The position numbers and the translations under genes are program-made. Source: Anaerolineae bacterium (lineage in GTDB: Bacteria > Chloroflexota > Anaerolineae > JAADDB01). Taken from it: a stretch of DNA of 5,286 nt. The DNA lies in NCBI GenBank assembly GCA_015486895.1, contig WFQT01000073.1, positions 1-5,286 on the forward strand, read 5' to 3'. The notes below the pieces were generated by a model. That model had not been told where the DNA came from, did not search any database, and worked only from the letters and a program-made list of their open reading frames with translations. Each line of letters starts with the position of its first letter. Within the stretch, counting starts at the first letter, position 1. This document shows positions 1 through 5,256 of this stretch, piece by piece.

Positions 1-50
1 ACGCCGATTAACACAAGTGATTTTGACTCTTTCACATCATCGTGTCTCAT
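1..50 (-). CDS. 5' end of a second cassette ORF, truncated by window edge
   Basis: A minus-strand ATG at 50-48 opens a frame of 16 complete codons (MRHDDVKESKSLVLIG) that runs off the left edge without a stop. A modest Shine-Dalgarno-like AAAGGG lies 8 nt upstream of the ATG. The ATG is 38 nt inside the boundary left by the attC core site at 83-89, much as the GNAT start lies 44 nt inside its own cassette boundary. This spacing is the main reason to call it the next cassette's gene. An in-frame GTG at codon 6 is an alternative start. The visible part is too short to identify a product. Confidence 0.5.
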   Translation of the reverse strand, partial: MRHDDVKESKSLVLIG

Positions 51-82
51 CTGACTAACCCTTTATCTCCCCAGTGAAAGCC

Positions 83-212
83 GCATAACGGACTGGAGCT
101 GAGCCGCCCACGGCTGAAACGATGTGCCCAGCACTTACCGAAACGTCTCACAACCAAGACCGGCAACAACAGAATCCGCGATTAGTGGGTCGGCTCCAGC
201 GACTTGTTGGGC
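83..212 (-). repeat. attC-like cassette recombination site (130 bp)
   Basis: Read on the minus strand, the site begins with GCCCAAC (212-206, matching the R'' consensus RYYYAAC) and ends with GTTATGC (89-83, R'-like; one base departs from GTTRRRY). Just inside these, CTGGAGC (199-193) pairs perfectly with GCTCCAG (99-93). The next bases, CCGA-CC against TGAGCC, continue the arm with one unpaired base, as expected of the extrahelical bases in folded attC sites. The 130-bp length is within the usual attC range of about 60-140 bp. The site starts 24 nt after the GNAT stop codon, where a cassette attC belongs. The central 80 or so bases have no coding content that I recognise. Confidence 0.72.
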
Positions 213-870
213 GGCGCTCCCGTACAATAGCTGTTTCATGGCCTCCACAACTCAGGTGTAAACGGCCATTGCAGTTGCGCACAGATTGCTCGCCAACGTT
301 CCGACACCTCCAATGTATTGAGAAAAGGCATGTACCCAAGCCTGAGATAGATTTTCAATGCCGCCAGCCTCCAGTGTTCGGTATACAAATGAATGTGGCT
401 GTATCCCTCAGCTATGAGCCGTTCAGTTACAGCCGCGCAAACAGCCATACCCAATCCCCGCCCACCGTGCACAGGATCGCTTGCTACCCAGCCAAGTTCA
501 CCGCCAGGACGGCCAAACTCTGAGCAATCTCTTAATGCCATAGCTGTCGCCACAATCTCACTGCTCTCTTCGTGAACAGCCATGAACCAGCCTTCAGGCA
601 GAATCCGCTCCAACCAGGGCTGCAACTTCTCATCATTCCACCCCCGCCACCCTGCCAGTTTCATGATCTCGTAAAAGCGAGTTTCATCTCCCGGTTGATA
701 CGTGCGCAATGTGTATCCGGGAGGCAACCGTACAGCAGGCGGAGCATTCAGCAGATGCCCTGGCCACACCATCTGTAGTTGTGTATAGGATTCGTTCTCG
801 CTCAATTCGGATTGATTGTTTTGCACTTGCTTTGCCGATTGTAGCAGCCAAATGAGTGCCAGCCGCCCAA
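89..870 (-). mobile_element. Complete integron gene cassette carrying a GNAT acetyltransferase
   Basis: The boundaries are the G^TT cut positions of two core sites: GTTGGGC (871-865) upstream and GTTATGC (89-83) downstream. The 782-bp unit holds one ORF filling most of it, a short 5' leader of 44 nt before the GTG start and an attC-like site after the stop. This is the standard form of a single-gene cassette. No promoter of its own is obvious between 870 and 827, so transcription probably comes from the leader on the right. Confidence 0.65.
236..826 (-). CDS. GNAT-family N-acetyltransferase, cassette-borne
   Basis: This 196-aa cytoplasmic protein should transfer an acetyl group from acetyl-CoA to an amine; the acceptor is unknown. 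The GNAT core is visible: a beta-strand pair around residues 80-99 (WFMAVHEESSEIVATAMAL), motif A at about 110-135 (ELGWVASDPVH then GGRGLG, the pyrophosphate-binding loop), and motif B at about 144-165 (HIHLYTE ... ALKIYLRLGY), followed by a tail with ERWRAICAQL. The usual Arg/Gln that opens the RxxGxG loop is Gly at position 121. The GTG start (826-824) gives the longest form but has a poor ribosome site. ATG at codon 19 (772-770) is possible and keeps the whole domain. The frame is open upstream only to a TAA near the cassette boundary. It lies between two integron core sites, so it is probably mobile cargo. Antibiotic or toxin acetylation is possible but not shown. Confidence 0.85.
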   Translation of the reverse strand: MQNNQSELSENESYTQLQMVWPGHLLNAPPAVRLPPGYTLRTYQPGDETRFYEIMKLAGWRGWNDEKLQPWLERILPEGWFMAVHEESSEIVATAMALRDCSEFGRPGGELGWVASDPVHGGRGLGMAVCAAVTERLIAEGYSHIHLYTEHWRLAALKIYLRLGYMPFLNTLEVSERWRAICAQLQWPFTPELWRP

Positions 871-883
871 CTCGTAATTATGC
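865..883 (-). other. Putative attI-cassette junction (core site GTTGGGC)
   Basis: On the minus strand GTTGGGC (871-865) is a perfect match to the integron core consensus GTTRRRY. Five bases away lies GCATAAT (883-877), an inverted partner similar to RYYYAAC and close to the complement of the GTTATGC core at 89-83. Together they could form the simple site that the integrase binds. Just to the right is a small hairpin (GCCGC 882-886, GCGGC 893-897, loop 6). I read this as attI because the integrase relic is the next gene. A preceding cassette's attC is the alternative, but I found no good paired arm for it. Confidence 0.5.
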
Positions 884-1009
884 CGCGGTATTGCGGCTAT
901 GTCCCCCATAACGCGGCAAGAATGTTACCTACTCCCTGATATTCGAATCAGATGCAACATTCCGGCTGCATTAAAAGCTACTTTGCGACGGTTGCGCCGC
1001 GTATCACTA

Positions 1010-1038
1010 TTGACAGGAAGATTTTTCTCCACTATACT
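1010..1038 (+). promoter_or_regulatory. Strong sigma70-like promoter, presumed P-intI
   Basis: TTGACA (1010-1015) and TATACT (1033-1038) are separated by exactly 17 bp: a perfect -35 and a five-of-six -10. Transcription would start near 1045, about 105 nt before the integrase ATG at 1151, so it is placed to drive the integrase. With the integrase broken and no clear terminator before 1436, it could now feed the GH31 gene. Confidence 0.7.
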
Positions 1039-1116
1039 TCACTTTAATAAAGCCATCCCTTCAGACGAAAGCTTGCTACCGATTAAGGAACGTTGTCACA
1101 CAGGGATTACATGACA

Positions 1117-1145
1117 AATATGACATACCAAATGGAGGTTGTCAA
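1117..1145 (-). promoter_or_regulatory. Possible leftward cassette promoter (Pc-like)
   Basis: On the minus strand a perfect TTGACA (1145-1140) is followed after 17 bp by CATATT (1122-1117), a four-of-six -10. It points at the cassettes and overlaps the integrase leader, where cassette promoters are often found. The -10 is mediocre and the region is AT-rich, so this is tentative. Confidence 0.35.
1133..1139 (+). promoter_or_regulatory. Ribosome binding site of the intI relic
   Basis: TGGAGGT lies 11-12 nt before ATG 1151. It supports 1151 as the ancestral integrase start, in preference to the ATG at 1093, which has no good site and lies in a different frame. Confidence 0.5.
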
Positions 1146-1150
1146 TTTAC

Positions 1151-1333
1151 ATGAAAGCTTCCCATCCCCACAAATCCGAACTACTCGAACAAATTTTCGT
1201 CAGGTTATCCGGCGCAAGGGATATTCTATTCGCACCGAAGAGGCATATGTCTCCTGGATAAAACGCTTCATCTTATTCCATAACAAGCGACATCCGCACC
1301 GTCCAGAGACTTCTCGGCTATGTTGAAATTTGA
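1151..1333 (+). pseudogene. intI: Integron integrase relic (frameshifted, internally deleted, C-terminus lost)
   Basis: Three fragments of an integron-type tyrosine recombinase are visible. From ATG 1151, MKASHPHKSELLEQ looks like the usual N-terminus. At 1193-1197 five bases stand where a multiple of three is expected, and the reading shifts to RQVIRRKGYSIRTEEAYVSW and onward through IKRFILFHNKRHP (1198-1296), a classic IntI core-binding segment. At 1288-1297 the reading shifts back to the first frame, giving DIRTVQRLLGYVEI then TGA (1331-1333). This matches the DIRTVQELLGHKDV segment near the C-terminus of intact integrases. Roughly 240 residues between the two segments are missing, including the catalytic Arg and Lys and the HxxR box. 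The catalytic Tyr region (MIYTH in relatives) is also absent, and the LLGH histidine is Tyr. No activity is possible. Intact relatives are about 320-340 aa. Confidence 0.85.
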
Positions 1334-1435
1334 CCGTGAGAGGAAGAGCATTCATAGCAAAGAGGCTTAAACGGCTACCTCTCAAAACGGAGCCAGTCCC
1401 GTGGCAAACAGCCATTACCGATTCAGGAGACACAG
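1334..1435 (+). promoter_or_regulatory. Upstream region and ribosome binding site of the GH31 gene
   Basis: AGGAG (1425-1429) lies 6 nt before ATG 1436 and 9 nt before a second ATG at 1439, so either start is usable. A 7-bp inverted repeat, TGAGAGG (1337-1343) and CCTCTCA (1378-1384), encloses a 34-nt loop and could be an operator or leader fold. A TTGACC at 1330-1335 has only a weak -10 (CATAGC, 1353-1358) at 17 bp, so I see no convincing local promoter. No residual integrase C-terminus is recognisable here. Confidence 0.55.
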
Positions 1436-4400
1436 ATGATGAATAAGAAGTCCAAGTGGTTGTCATTGGTGATTTTTGTAGAAGTCGTGGCCTTGCAGGC
1501 CATTACGGCCGTTTTCAGCCACTACAGCCCCTATGAACGCGTGATGAACTTCAAAGCTTTGTTCCTTGGCGCTCAAACAGCTCCCCTGTTTTGGGGAGTT
1601 GCATTTTGCGATGTGGTTGCCTGGTCGGCCTTTGGATGGCTGCTCTATCTGTCACTGCCGCGGCCCAACGGCAAGAATGGGGGAGTGGTGAGGTTTTTCG
1701 CAATGTATCTGCTGGCAACCGCACTGGTGATTCCTTTCCATCTGTCCGCCATCGCTCTGGGAAACCATTTGCTTGCATTCGGACAGTTGCCCGGGTTGCT
1801 GCTACAAACGTTTCTTGCAGCGCTCCTGGCTGCCGCAGGAATACTCCTTGTTCCCGCCGCTGCGTTAACCGAGTCGTGGAAGGATACCTGGGCGCTGTGG
1901 GCTCGGCGGCTTCTCCGTTCGCTCTGGCGCGTTCTGCTGCTGGGAGCGCTGCTTTGGTTTGCCAACCAGGTAGCTTTCTTCTTGATCGTCGTTCCTCTGC
2001 TCGGCGTTATCCTGCGACCGCTGGTCTACGTCGCTTTGGTCTGGTGGCTTTTCAGCATGTCTGCGCACTGGCTAAAAGATCGGGGACTGAGAGAGAATTC
2101 TGTCCGTCCCACAGTTTCTTGGCAGGCACCCATGGTACTGGCAAGCGTTTTGGCTTTCGTCGTTGTGTTGGTGATCGTGCTTCCCGGCCCACAACCTCAT
2201 TCTGACGCAGTCGTTATACCTCCTTTGGTTACTAAGAGCACAACTATAGCCCCTTCCCGTGTCCACATCACCAACCAGGGAGCTGAGTTCAGCTCCGGGC
2301 AAGTGACACTCAATGTACAAAAGGCACCCTTTGATTTTTCTGTATTGAATCGGAATGGCAAGGTCATTCTGAGATTGTCCAATTCCAGTCGAGGTCGACA
2401 CCTCTCTTACCACGGCGTTGCGCTGTCCACCGAGCTCAGGACAGTGAGAATGATCCCCCTCCTCTGGACAGGGAACACCATCAAGAGCCGCTGGACTTTG
2501 GGGGCGTCGGCACTGGATAGGGCGGAAGAGATTTCCCAGGACGGAGATTCCCTGGTAGTCAGAGGGCACGCCGGCAAGCTTCCCGTTGACATAAGATTTG
2601 CCTTCGTCGCCCAGGATACGCTGAAGATATCTGTCCACTTTGACGATGCCAATCGCTGGGCAGTCAGCTCTCTTTCTTTTGAATCTTCGCCCGGAGAGCA
2701 TTTCTTGGGATTTGGAGAGCGCGTGAACCACATTGATCAGCATGGCGAAGATGTCTACAACCTGGTGGAGGAAAATGGATACGGCCCTGGTTTCCTTACG
2801 CCCCTTGTCCGACGGTGGCTGGGGGATAGATGGGCTTTCCCCAATGGCGAACTGTGCACCTACTGGCCAGTGCCATTTTACCTTTCTTCTAAGGGATATG
2901 GGCTGTTCCTGGCCGAGAGTTACGACCCACGCATCGAGGCGGACTCGGCATACCCTGATATAGTCCGCGTCAGCTCCCGAGGGAACCATCTAGAGACATA
3001 CATTTTTGCCGGGGACAATCTAATCTCAGACATTGGCTCCTACACGGACATTACCGGGAAGCCACGCAAGCCGCCTACATGGGTATTCCTTCCCTGGAAA
3101 TCGCGGTCTGGAGGCCCAACAGAGCCTTTGATCCGGGAAGACATGGAAAAAATGAGGGAACTGCATATCCCGACATCTGCCCTGAATGTGGAAGCCTGGG
3201 AGAAATGGGCAGGGAGCTTTATTGTGGATAGGACGAGATATCCTCGCATCGAAAACTTGGTCAGTCAGGCACACCAGGAGGGCTACAAAATGTCGTTCTG
3301 GATGTTCCCTTACGTTCAGGCAAATGCGGATAACCCAGTTTACAGAGAAGGTGTGAGAAAAGGGTATTTTGTGGAAAACAGAGTTGGACTCCCGTACCAC
3401 TTCATCACTTTTTTCGGCACAGAAGTTGTAATAGACATGACCAATCCGAACGCTGTAGCGTGGTTTCAAAAACACGTAGAGACAATGTATAAGATTGGCT
3501 TTGATGCCCACATGAATGACTTTGGCGAGAGTATCCCTCCAGACAGCGTCTTCTACAACGGCAAGTCTGGCTTTGAAATGAGAAATCTCTATCCCTTGCT
3601 TTACATCCAGGCAGTAGACGCCGCTGCCCATGCGGTGAAAGGGGATGACTACGTTATTTATCCCCGCAGTGGGTTTACGGGGATACAGCGCTTCATTGCC
3701 TTGCAGTGGCCCGGCGATCAGAACACGGACTGGAGCCAGTCGGACGGGCTCCCCACAGCAGTACGTGCGATGATAAACGTCAGCATGGCGGGGGTCCCTG
3801 TTCATGGCTCCGACATTGGAGGGTGGCACGACATCGTGTGTCCACCTACCGACAAAGAGCTCTTCCTGCGTTGGGCCGAGTTGGGGGCTTACAGCCCCTG
3901 GATGAGGGCCCACGGTGGTTTCAGGCATCCTGTCAGGGAACCTTGGCGGTTCGACCAGGAGACTGTTGATATTTACAGAGACCTGGCCGATATGCACACG
4001 AAACTCTTCCCCTATTTGTATTCCTGGGCCATCAAGGCATCCCAAACAGGAGAGCCAATTGTGCGCCATCCTTCCTTGCTCTGGCCTGATGACGAGGTGT
4101 GGTACAAAGTAGAGGACGAGTATCTGTTGGGGGATGCGCTATTAGTGGCTCCAGTTGTATCCCAGGGGGTAAACTCGAGGCAGGTGCGTTTTCCTCCGGG
4201 GAAATGGCGTCATCTGAAAAGGGGACAGGTGTACGACCAAGGGGTTTACCGCGTTTCGGCCCCGATTGGGGATCCCCCTGTGTTCCTGCGTCAAGGAAAG
4301 TTGCTGCCTATGTTTACAGAGGCATTTGACACCTTGGAGCCTTCGTCGGATCCAGATGTCCGCGTCGGAAGCTTGCAAAGTGACTTGACGGTTTACTGGT

Positions 4401-4663
4401 TTGTGGGCTCTCATGACCACATGAAGCTATTTGACGGGAGTATCCTTGACGTGGTTTCAGACTCAAAAGGCGTTAGGCTCACCTTCAATGGCGTGCATTC
4501 ACGCCGGATAACCTGGGTTCTGTATGGCACAGATAAGCCTAAGGAAATCCTGCTGGATGGCAAGACTTTGAACCAGGGCGCATGGTTGTTTGACCGACAA
4601 TCCAGGACATTGACGATTTCTTTGCCACGTATAATTGCAGGAGAGGTGCTTGTACAGGAATAG
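1436..4663 (+). CDS. Membrane-anchored GH31 alpha-glycosidase with N-terminal multi-pass domain
   Basis: This 1075-aa protein has two parts. Residues 8-250 contain about seven hydrophobic helices (approx. 8-28, 52-74, 83-108, 118-142, 164-188, 190-210, 231-250). Positive charges at the N-terminus and at 76-86, 149-165 and 211-224 place the N-terminus inside and the following domain outside. From about 280 comes a beta-rich GH31 N-domain (LGFGERV at 424-430), then the catalytic barrel from about 545. The predicted nucleophile is D695 (MNDFGE). The predicted acid/base is D761 (WPGDQNTDWS), 66 residues later, much as in YihQ. Other family marks are RSGFTG (744-749), GSDIGGWH (791-798) and RWAELGAYSPWMRAHGG (812-828). 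A C-terminal beta domain ends the protein. GH31 enzymes hydrolyse alpha-glycosides with retention. The exact sugar is unknown: YihQ-like sulfoquinovosidase features (Arg/Trp insert; Tyr after DIGG) are missing, with Trp at 797 in place of that Tyr. The gene stands alone. Confidence 0.92.
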   Translation: MMNKKSKWLSLVIFVEVVALQAITAVFSHYSPYERVMNFKALFLGAQTAPLFWGVAFCDVVAWSAFGWLLYLSLPRPNGKNGGVVRFFAMYLLATALVIPFHLSAIALGNHLLAFGQLPGLLLQTFLAALLAAAGILLVPAAALTESWKDTWALWARRLLRSLWRVLLLGALLWFANQVAFFLIVVPLLGVILRPLVYVALVWWLFSMSAHWLKDRGLRENSVRPTVSWQAPMVLASVLAFVVVLVIVLPGPQPHSDAVVIPPLVTKSTTIAPSRVHITNQGAEFSSGQVTLNVQKAPFDFSVLNRNGKVILRLSNSSRGRHLSYHGVALSTELRTVRMIPLLWTGNTIKSRWTLGASALDRAEEISQDGDSLVVRGHAGKLPVDIRFAFVAQDTLKISVHFDDANRWAVSSLSFESSPGEHFLGFGERVNHIDQHGEDVYNLVEENGYGPGFLTPLVRRWLGDRWAFPNGELCTYWPVPFYLSSKGYGLFLAESYDPRIEADSAYPDIVRVSSRGNHLETYIFAGDNLISDIGSYTDITGKPRKPPTWVFLPWKSRSGGPTEPLIREDMEKMRELHIPTSALNVEAWEKWAGSFIVDRTRYPRIENLVSQAHQEGYKMSFWMFPYVQANADNPVYREGVRKGYFVENRVGLPYHFITFFGTEVVIDMTNPNAVAWFQKHVETMYKIGFDAHMNDFGESIPPDSVFYNGKSGFEMRNLYPLLYIQAVDAAAHAVKGDDYVIYPRSGFTGIQRFIALQWPGDQNTDWSQSDGLPTAVRAMINVSMAGVPVHGSDIGGWHDIVCPPTDKELFLRWAELGAYSPWMRAHGGFRHPVREPWRFDQETVDIYRDLADMHTKLFPYLYSWAIKASQTGEPIVRHPSLLWPDDEVWYKVEDEYLLGDALLVAPVVSQGVNSRQVRFPPGKWRHLKRGQVYDQGVYRVSAPIGDPPVFLRQGKLLPMFTEAFDTLEPSSDPDVRVGSLQSDLTVYWFVGSHDHMKLFDGSILDVVSDSKGVRLTFNGVHSRRITWVLYGTDKPKEILLDGKTLNQGAWLFDRQSRTLTISLPRIIAGEVLVQE

Positions 4664-4788
4664 GCATTTCGGGCATGGTTCATTCCTTCGAGTATCTCCC
4701 CCTACCTCGGAAAATGTCTCCGCGCACGGCATTGGGTCGATGATAATCCCCCCCTCACCGAAGCATTGCTGCCACGAGGCCGTAGATT
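4664..4788. other. Convergent intergenic gap without a clear terminator
   Basis: The GH31 gene and the minus-strand 144-aa gene end facing each other across 125 bp. I found only a weak 4-bp stem near 4709-4723 (CGGA/TCCG) and no stem followed by a T-run on either strand. A perfect 5-bp stem with an AAA loop (CGCCG 4800-4804, CGGCG 4808-4812) falls inside the last codons of the minus-strand gene and lacks a T-tract. Confidence 0.4.
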
Positions 4789-5223
4789 TCAGCCTTCCCC
4801 GCCGAAACGGCGACGGAATTCGGTAGTCAGGGCATCGCCCGCTGCTTCTACTAACCTCCCTACGATGGGATGGACGACGACACTAGTCACGGCCCCGGCC
4901 AATCCCGGCAGGTTTTTCACGAACCAGCCTTTCACGTATTCCATCGTGGTCAGGTCAGGTTTTTCGGCGGTGATGGCATCCTTTAGTTCGTCCACCCGCT
5001 CTAAGGCAGCATCCTTCTTCTCAGGCGGGGCTTCGGCTGCCACCTTTGTCTTCAGGTCGGCCAGTGCCTGTCGCAGCTCCGCCAGTTCGGCTTCTGTTAC
5101 CTCCGGCTGAGTCGCGCCAACGGTCTGGGTTTGGGTGATTCCTTTTCCCACCGCCACCTGTCCGCTGACATCGCCGGAGATGGTAGCACGGATCACATCG
5201 CCAGATTCTTGCTTTTCGCTCAT
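4789..5223 (-). CDS. Small uncharacterised protein with N-terminal SGDVSGQVAVG motif
   Basis: This is a 144-aa protein of unknown function. Residues 9-35 form a Gly/Val/Thr-rich beta-like segment (ISGDVSGQVAVGKGITQTQ). Residues 41-88 are highly charged and probably helical, with Leu/Ala spacing that suits a coiled coil. Residues 99-128 (WFVKNLPGLAG onward to HPIVGRLVEAAG) are hydrophobic and may form an amphipathic or membrane-associating helical hairpin. A basic tail (FRRRF) follows. From memory, similar 'GDISGQVAVGxxI' openings occur in bacterial proteins linked to signalling or conflict-type NTPases, but here there is no enzymatic domain and I do not assign a role. The start is supported by a good ribosome site 6 nt upstream. 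The neighbour beyond 5286 is not visible. Confidence 0.78.
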   Translation of the reverse strand: MSEKQESGDVIRATISGDVSGQVAVGKGITQTQTVGATQPEVTEAELAELRQALADLKTKVAAEAPPEKKDAALERVDELKDAITAEKPDLTTMEYVKGWFVKNLPGLAGAVTSVVVHPIVGRLVEAAGDALTTEFRRRFGGEG

Positions 5224-5229
5224 CGCGAT

Positions 5230-5235
5230 CTCCTT
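5230..5235 (-). promoter_or_regulatory. Ribosome binding site of the 144-aa gene
   Basis: On the minus strand AAGGAG ends 6 nt before the ATG at 5223-5221. This is near-ideal spacing and fixes the start. Confidence 0.75.
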
Positions 5236-5238
5236 TTT

Positions 5239-5256
5239 CTGGACTTTGAAGTTCAG
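5239..5256. repeat. Imperfect 18-bp palindrome upstream of the 144-aa gene
   Basis: The + strand sequence CTGGACTTTGAAGTTCAG matches its own complement at 14 of 18 positions (CTG-ACTT--AAGT-CAG). It lies just upstream of the ribosome site and could be a small operator. A TTGACT on the minus strand (5260-5255) overlaps it, but I see no matching -10. Confidence 0.3.

Larger units (their letters stand above)
872..1150. promoter_or_regulatory. Integron leader between first cassette and intI relic
   Basis: This 279-bp stretch has no gene that I believe. It holds the presumed attI side, an inverted repeat CTGAT(936-940)/ATCAG(947-951) around ATTCGA, the strong rightward promoter at 1010-1038, and four copies of the hexamer TTGTCA/TGACAA or its one-base variant TGACAT (1093-1098, 1112-1117, 1121-1126, 1139-1144). 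A ribosome site precedes the integrase start. A + strand reading frame at 899-1114 shows no recognisable protein and overlaps all of these signals. Confidence 0.5.
1..1333 (-). mobile_element. Degenerate integron: intI relic, attI-like leader, one whole and one partial cassette
   Basis: The parts are arranged as in an integron. An integrase gene reads rightward from 1151. A leader with promoter signals lies beside it, followed by a core site GTTGGGC (minus strand, 871-865). Leftward-oriented cassettes come next: a GNAT gene with an attC-like site at 83-212, then the start of another ORF. Divergent integrase and cassette transcription with the recombination site between them is the established layout. 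What is seen directly is the order, the core heptamers, the paired attC arms and the integrase peptide fragments. That they form one integron is inference. The array continues beyond the left edge, so its size is unknown. The strand given is that of the cassettes; the integrase relic is on the + strand. Confidence 0.75.

Noticed and set aside
122..523. 133-aa + strand open frame
   Set aside because: It lies opposite the GNAT gene and attC site, has low-complexity composition and no domain. The minus-strand GNAT explains the region.
865..997. A second attC from GCCCAAC (865) to GTTGCGC (991-997)
   Set aside because: The length (133 bp) is plausible, but the right core violates GTTRRRY and the inner arms do not pair well. 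An attI beside the integrase relic fits better.
899..1114. 71-aa + strand open frame in the leader
   Set aside because: No recognisable domain. It overlaps the promoter and the presumed attI, and has no clear ribosome site.
1093..1326. 77-aa frame as an intact small protein
   Set aside because: Its middle is clearly IntI, but its N-terminus is the leader read in the wrong frame and its last residues after KRHP are out-of-frame reading past the deletion junction. It is part of a pseudogene.
1330..1358. TTGACC ... CATAGC promoter for the GH31 gene
   Set aside because: The -10 matches only half the consensus; not strong enough to call.
2072..2989. 305-aa minus-strand frame
   Set aside because: Antisense shadow of the GH31 gene with no domain features.
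3026..4069. 347-aa minus-strand frame
   Set aside because: Antisense shadow of the GH31 catalytic domain, whose motifs are unambiguous on the + strand.
4800..4812. CGCCG-AAA-CGGCG hairpin as a terminator
   Set aside because: It lies within the last codons of the minus-strand gene and has no T-run on either side.
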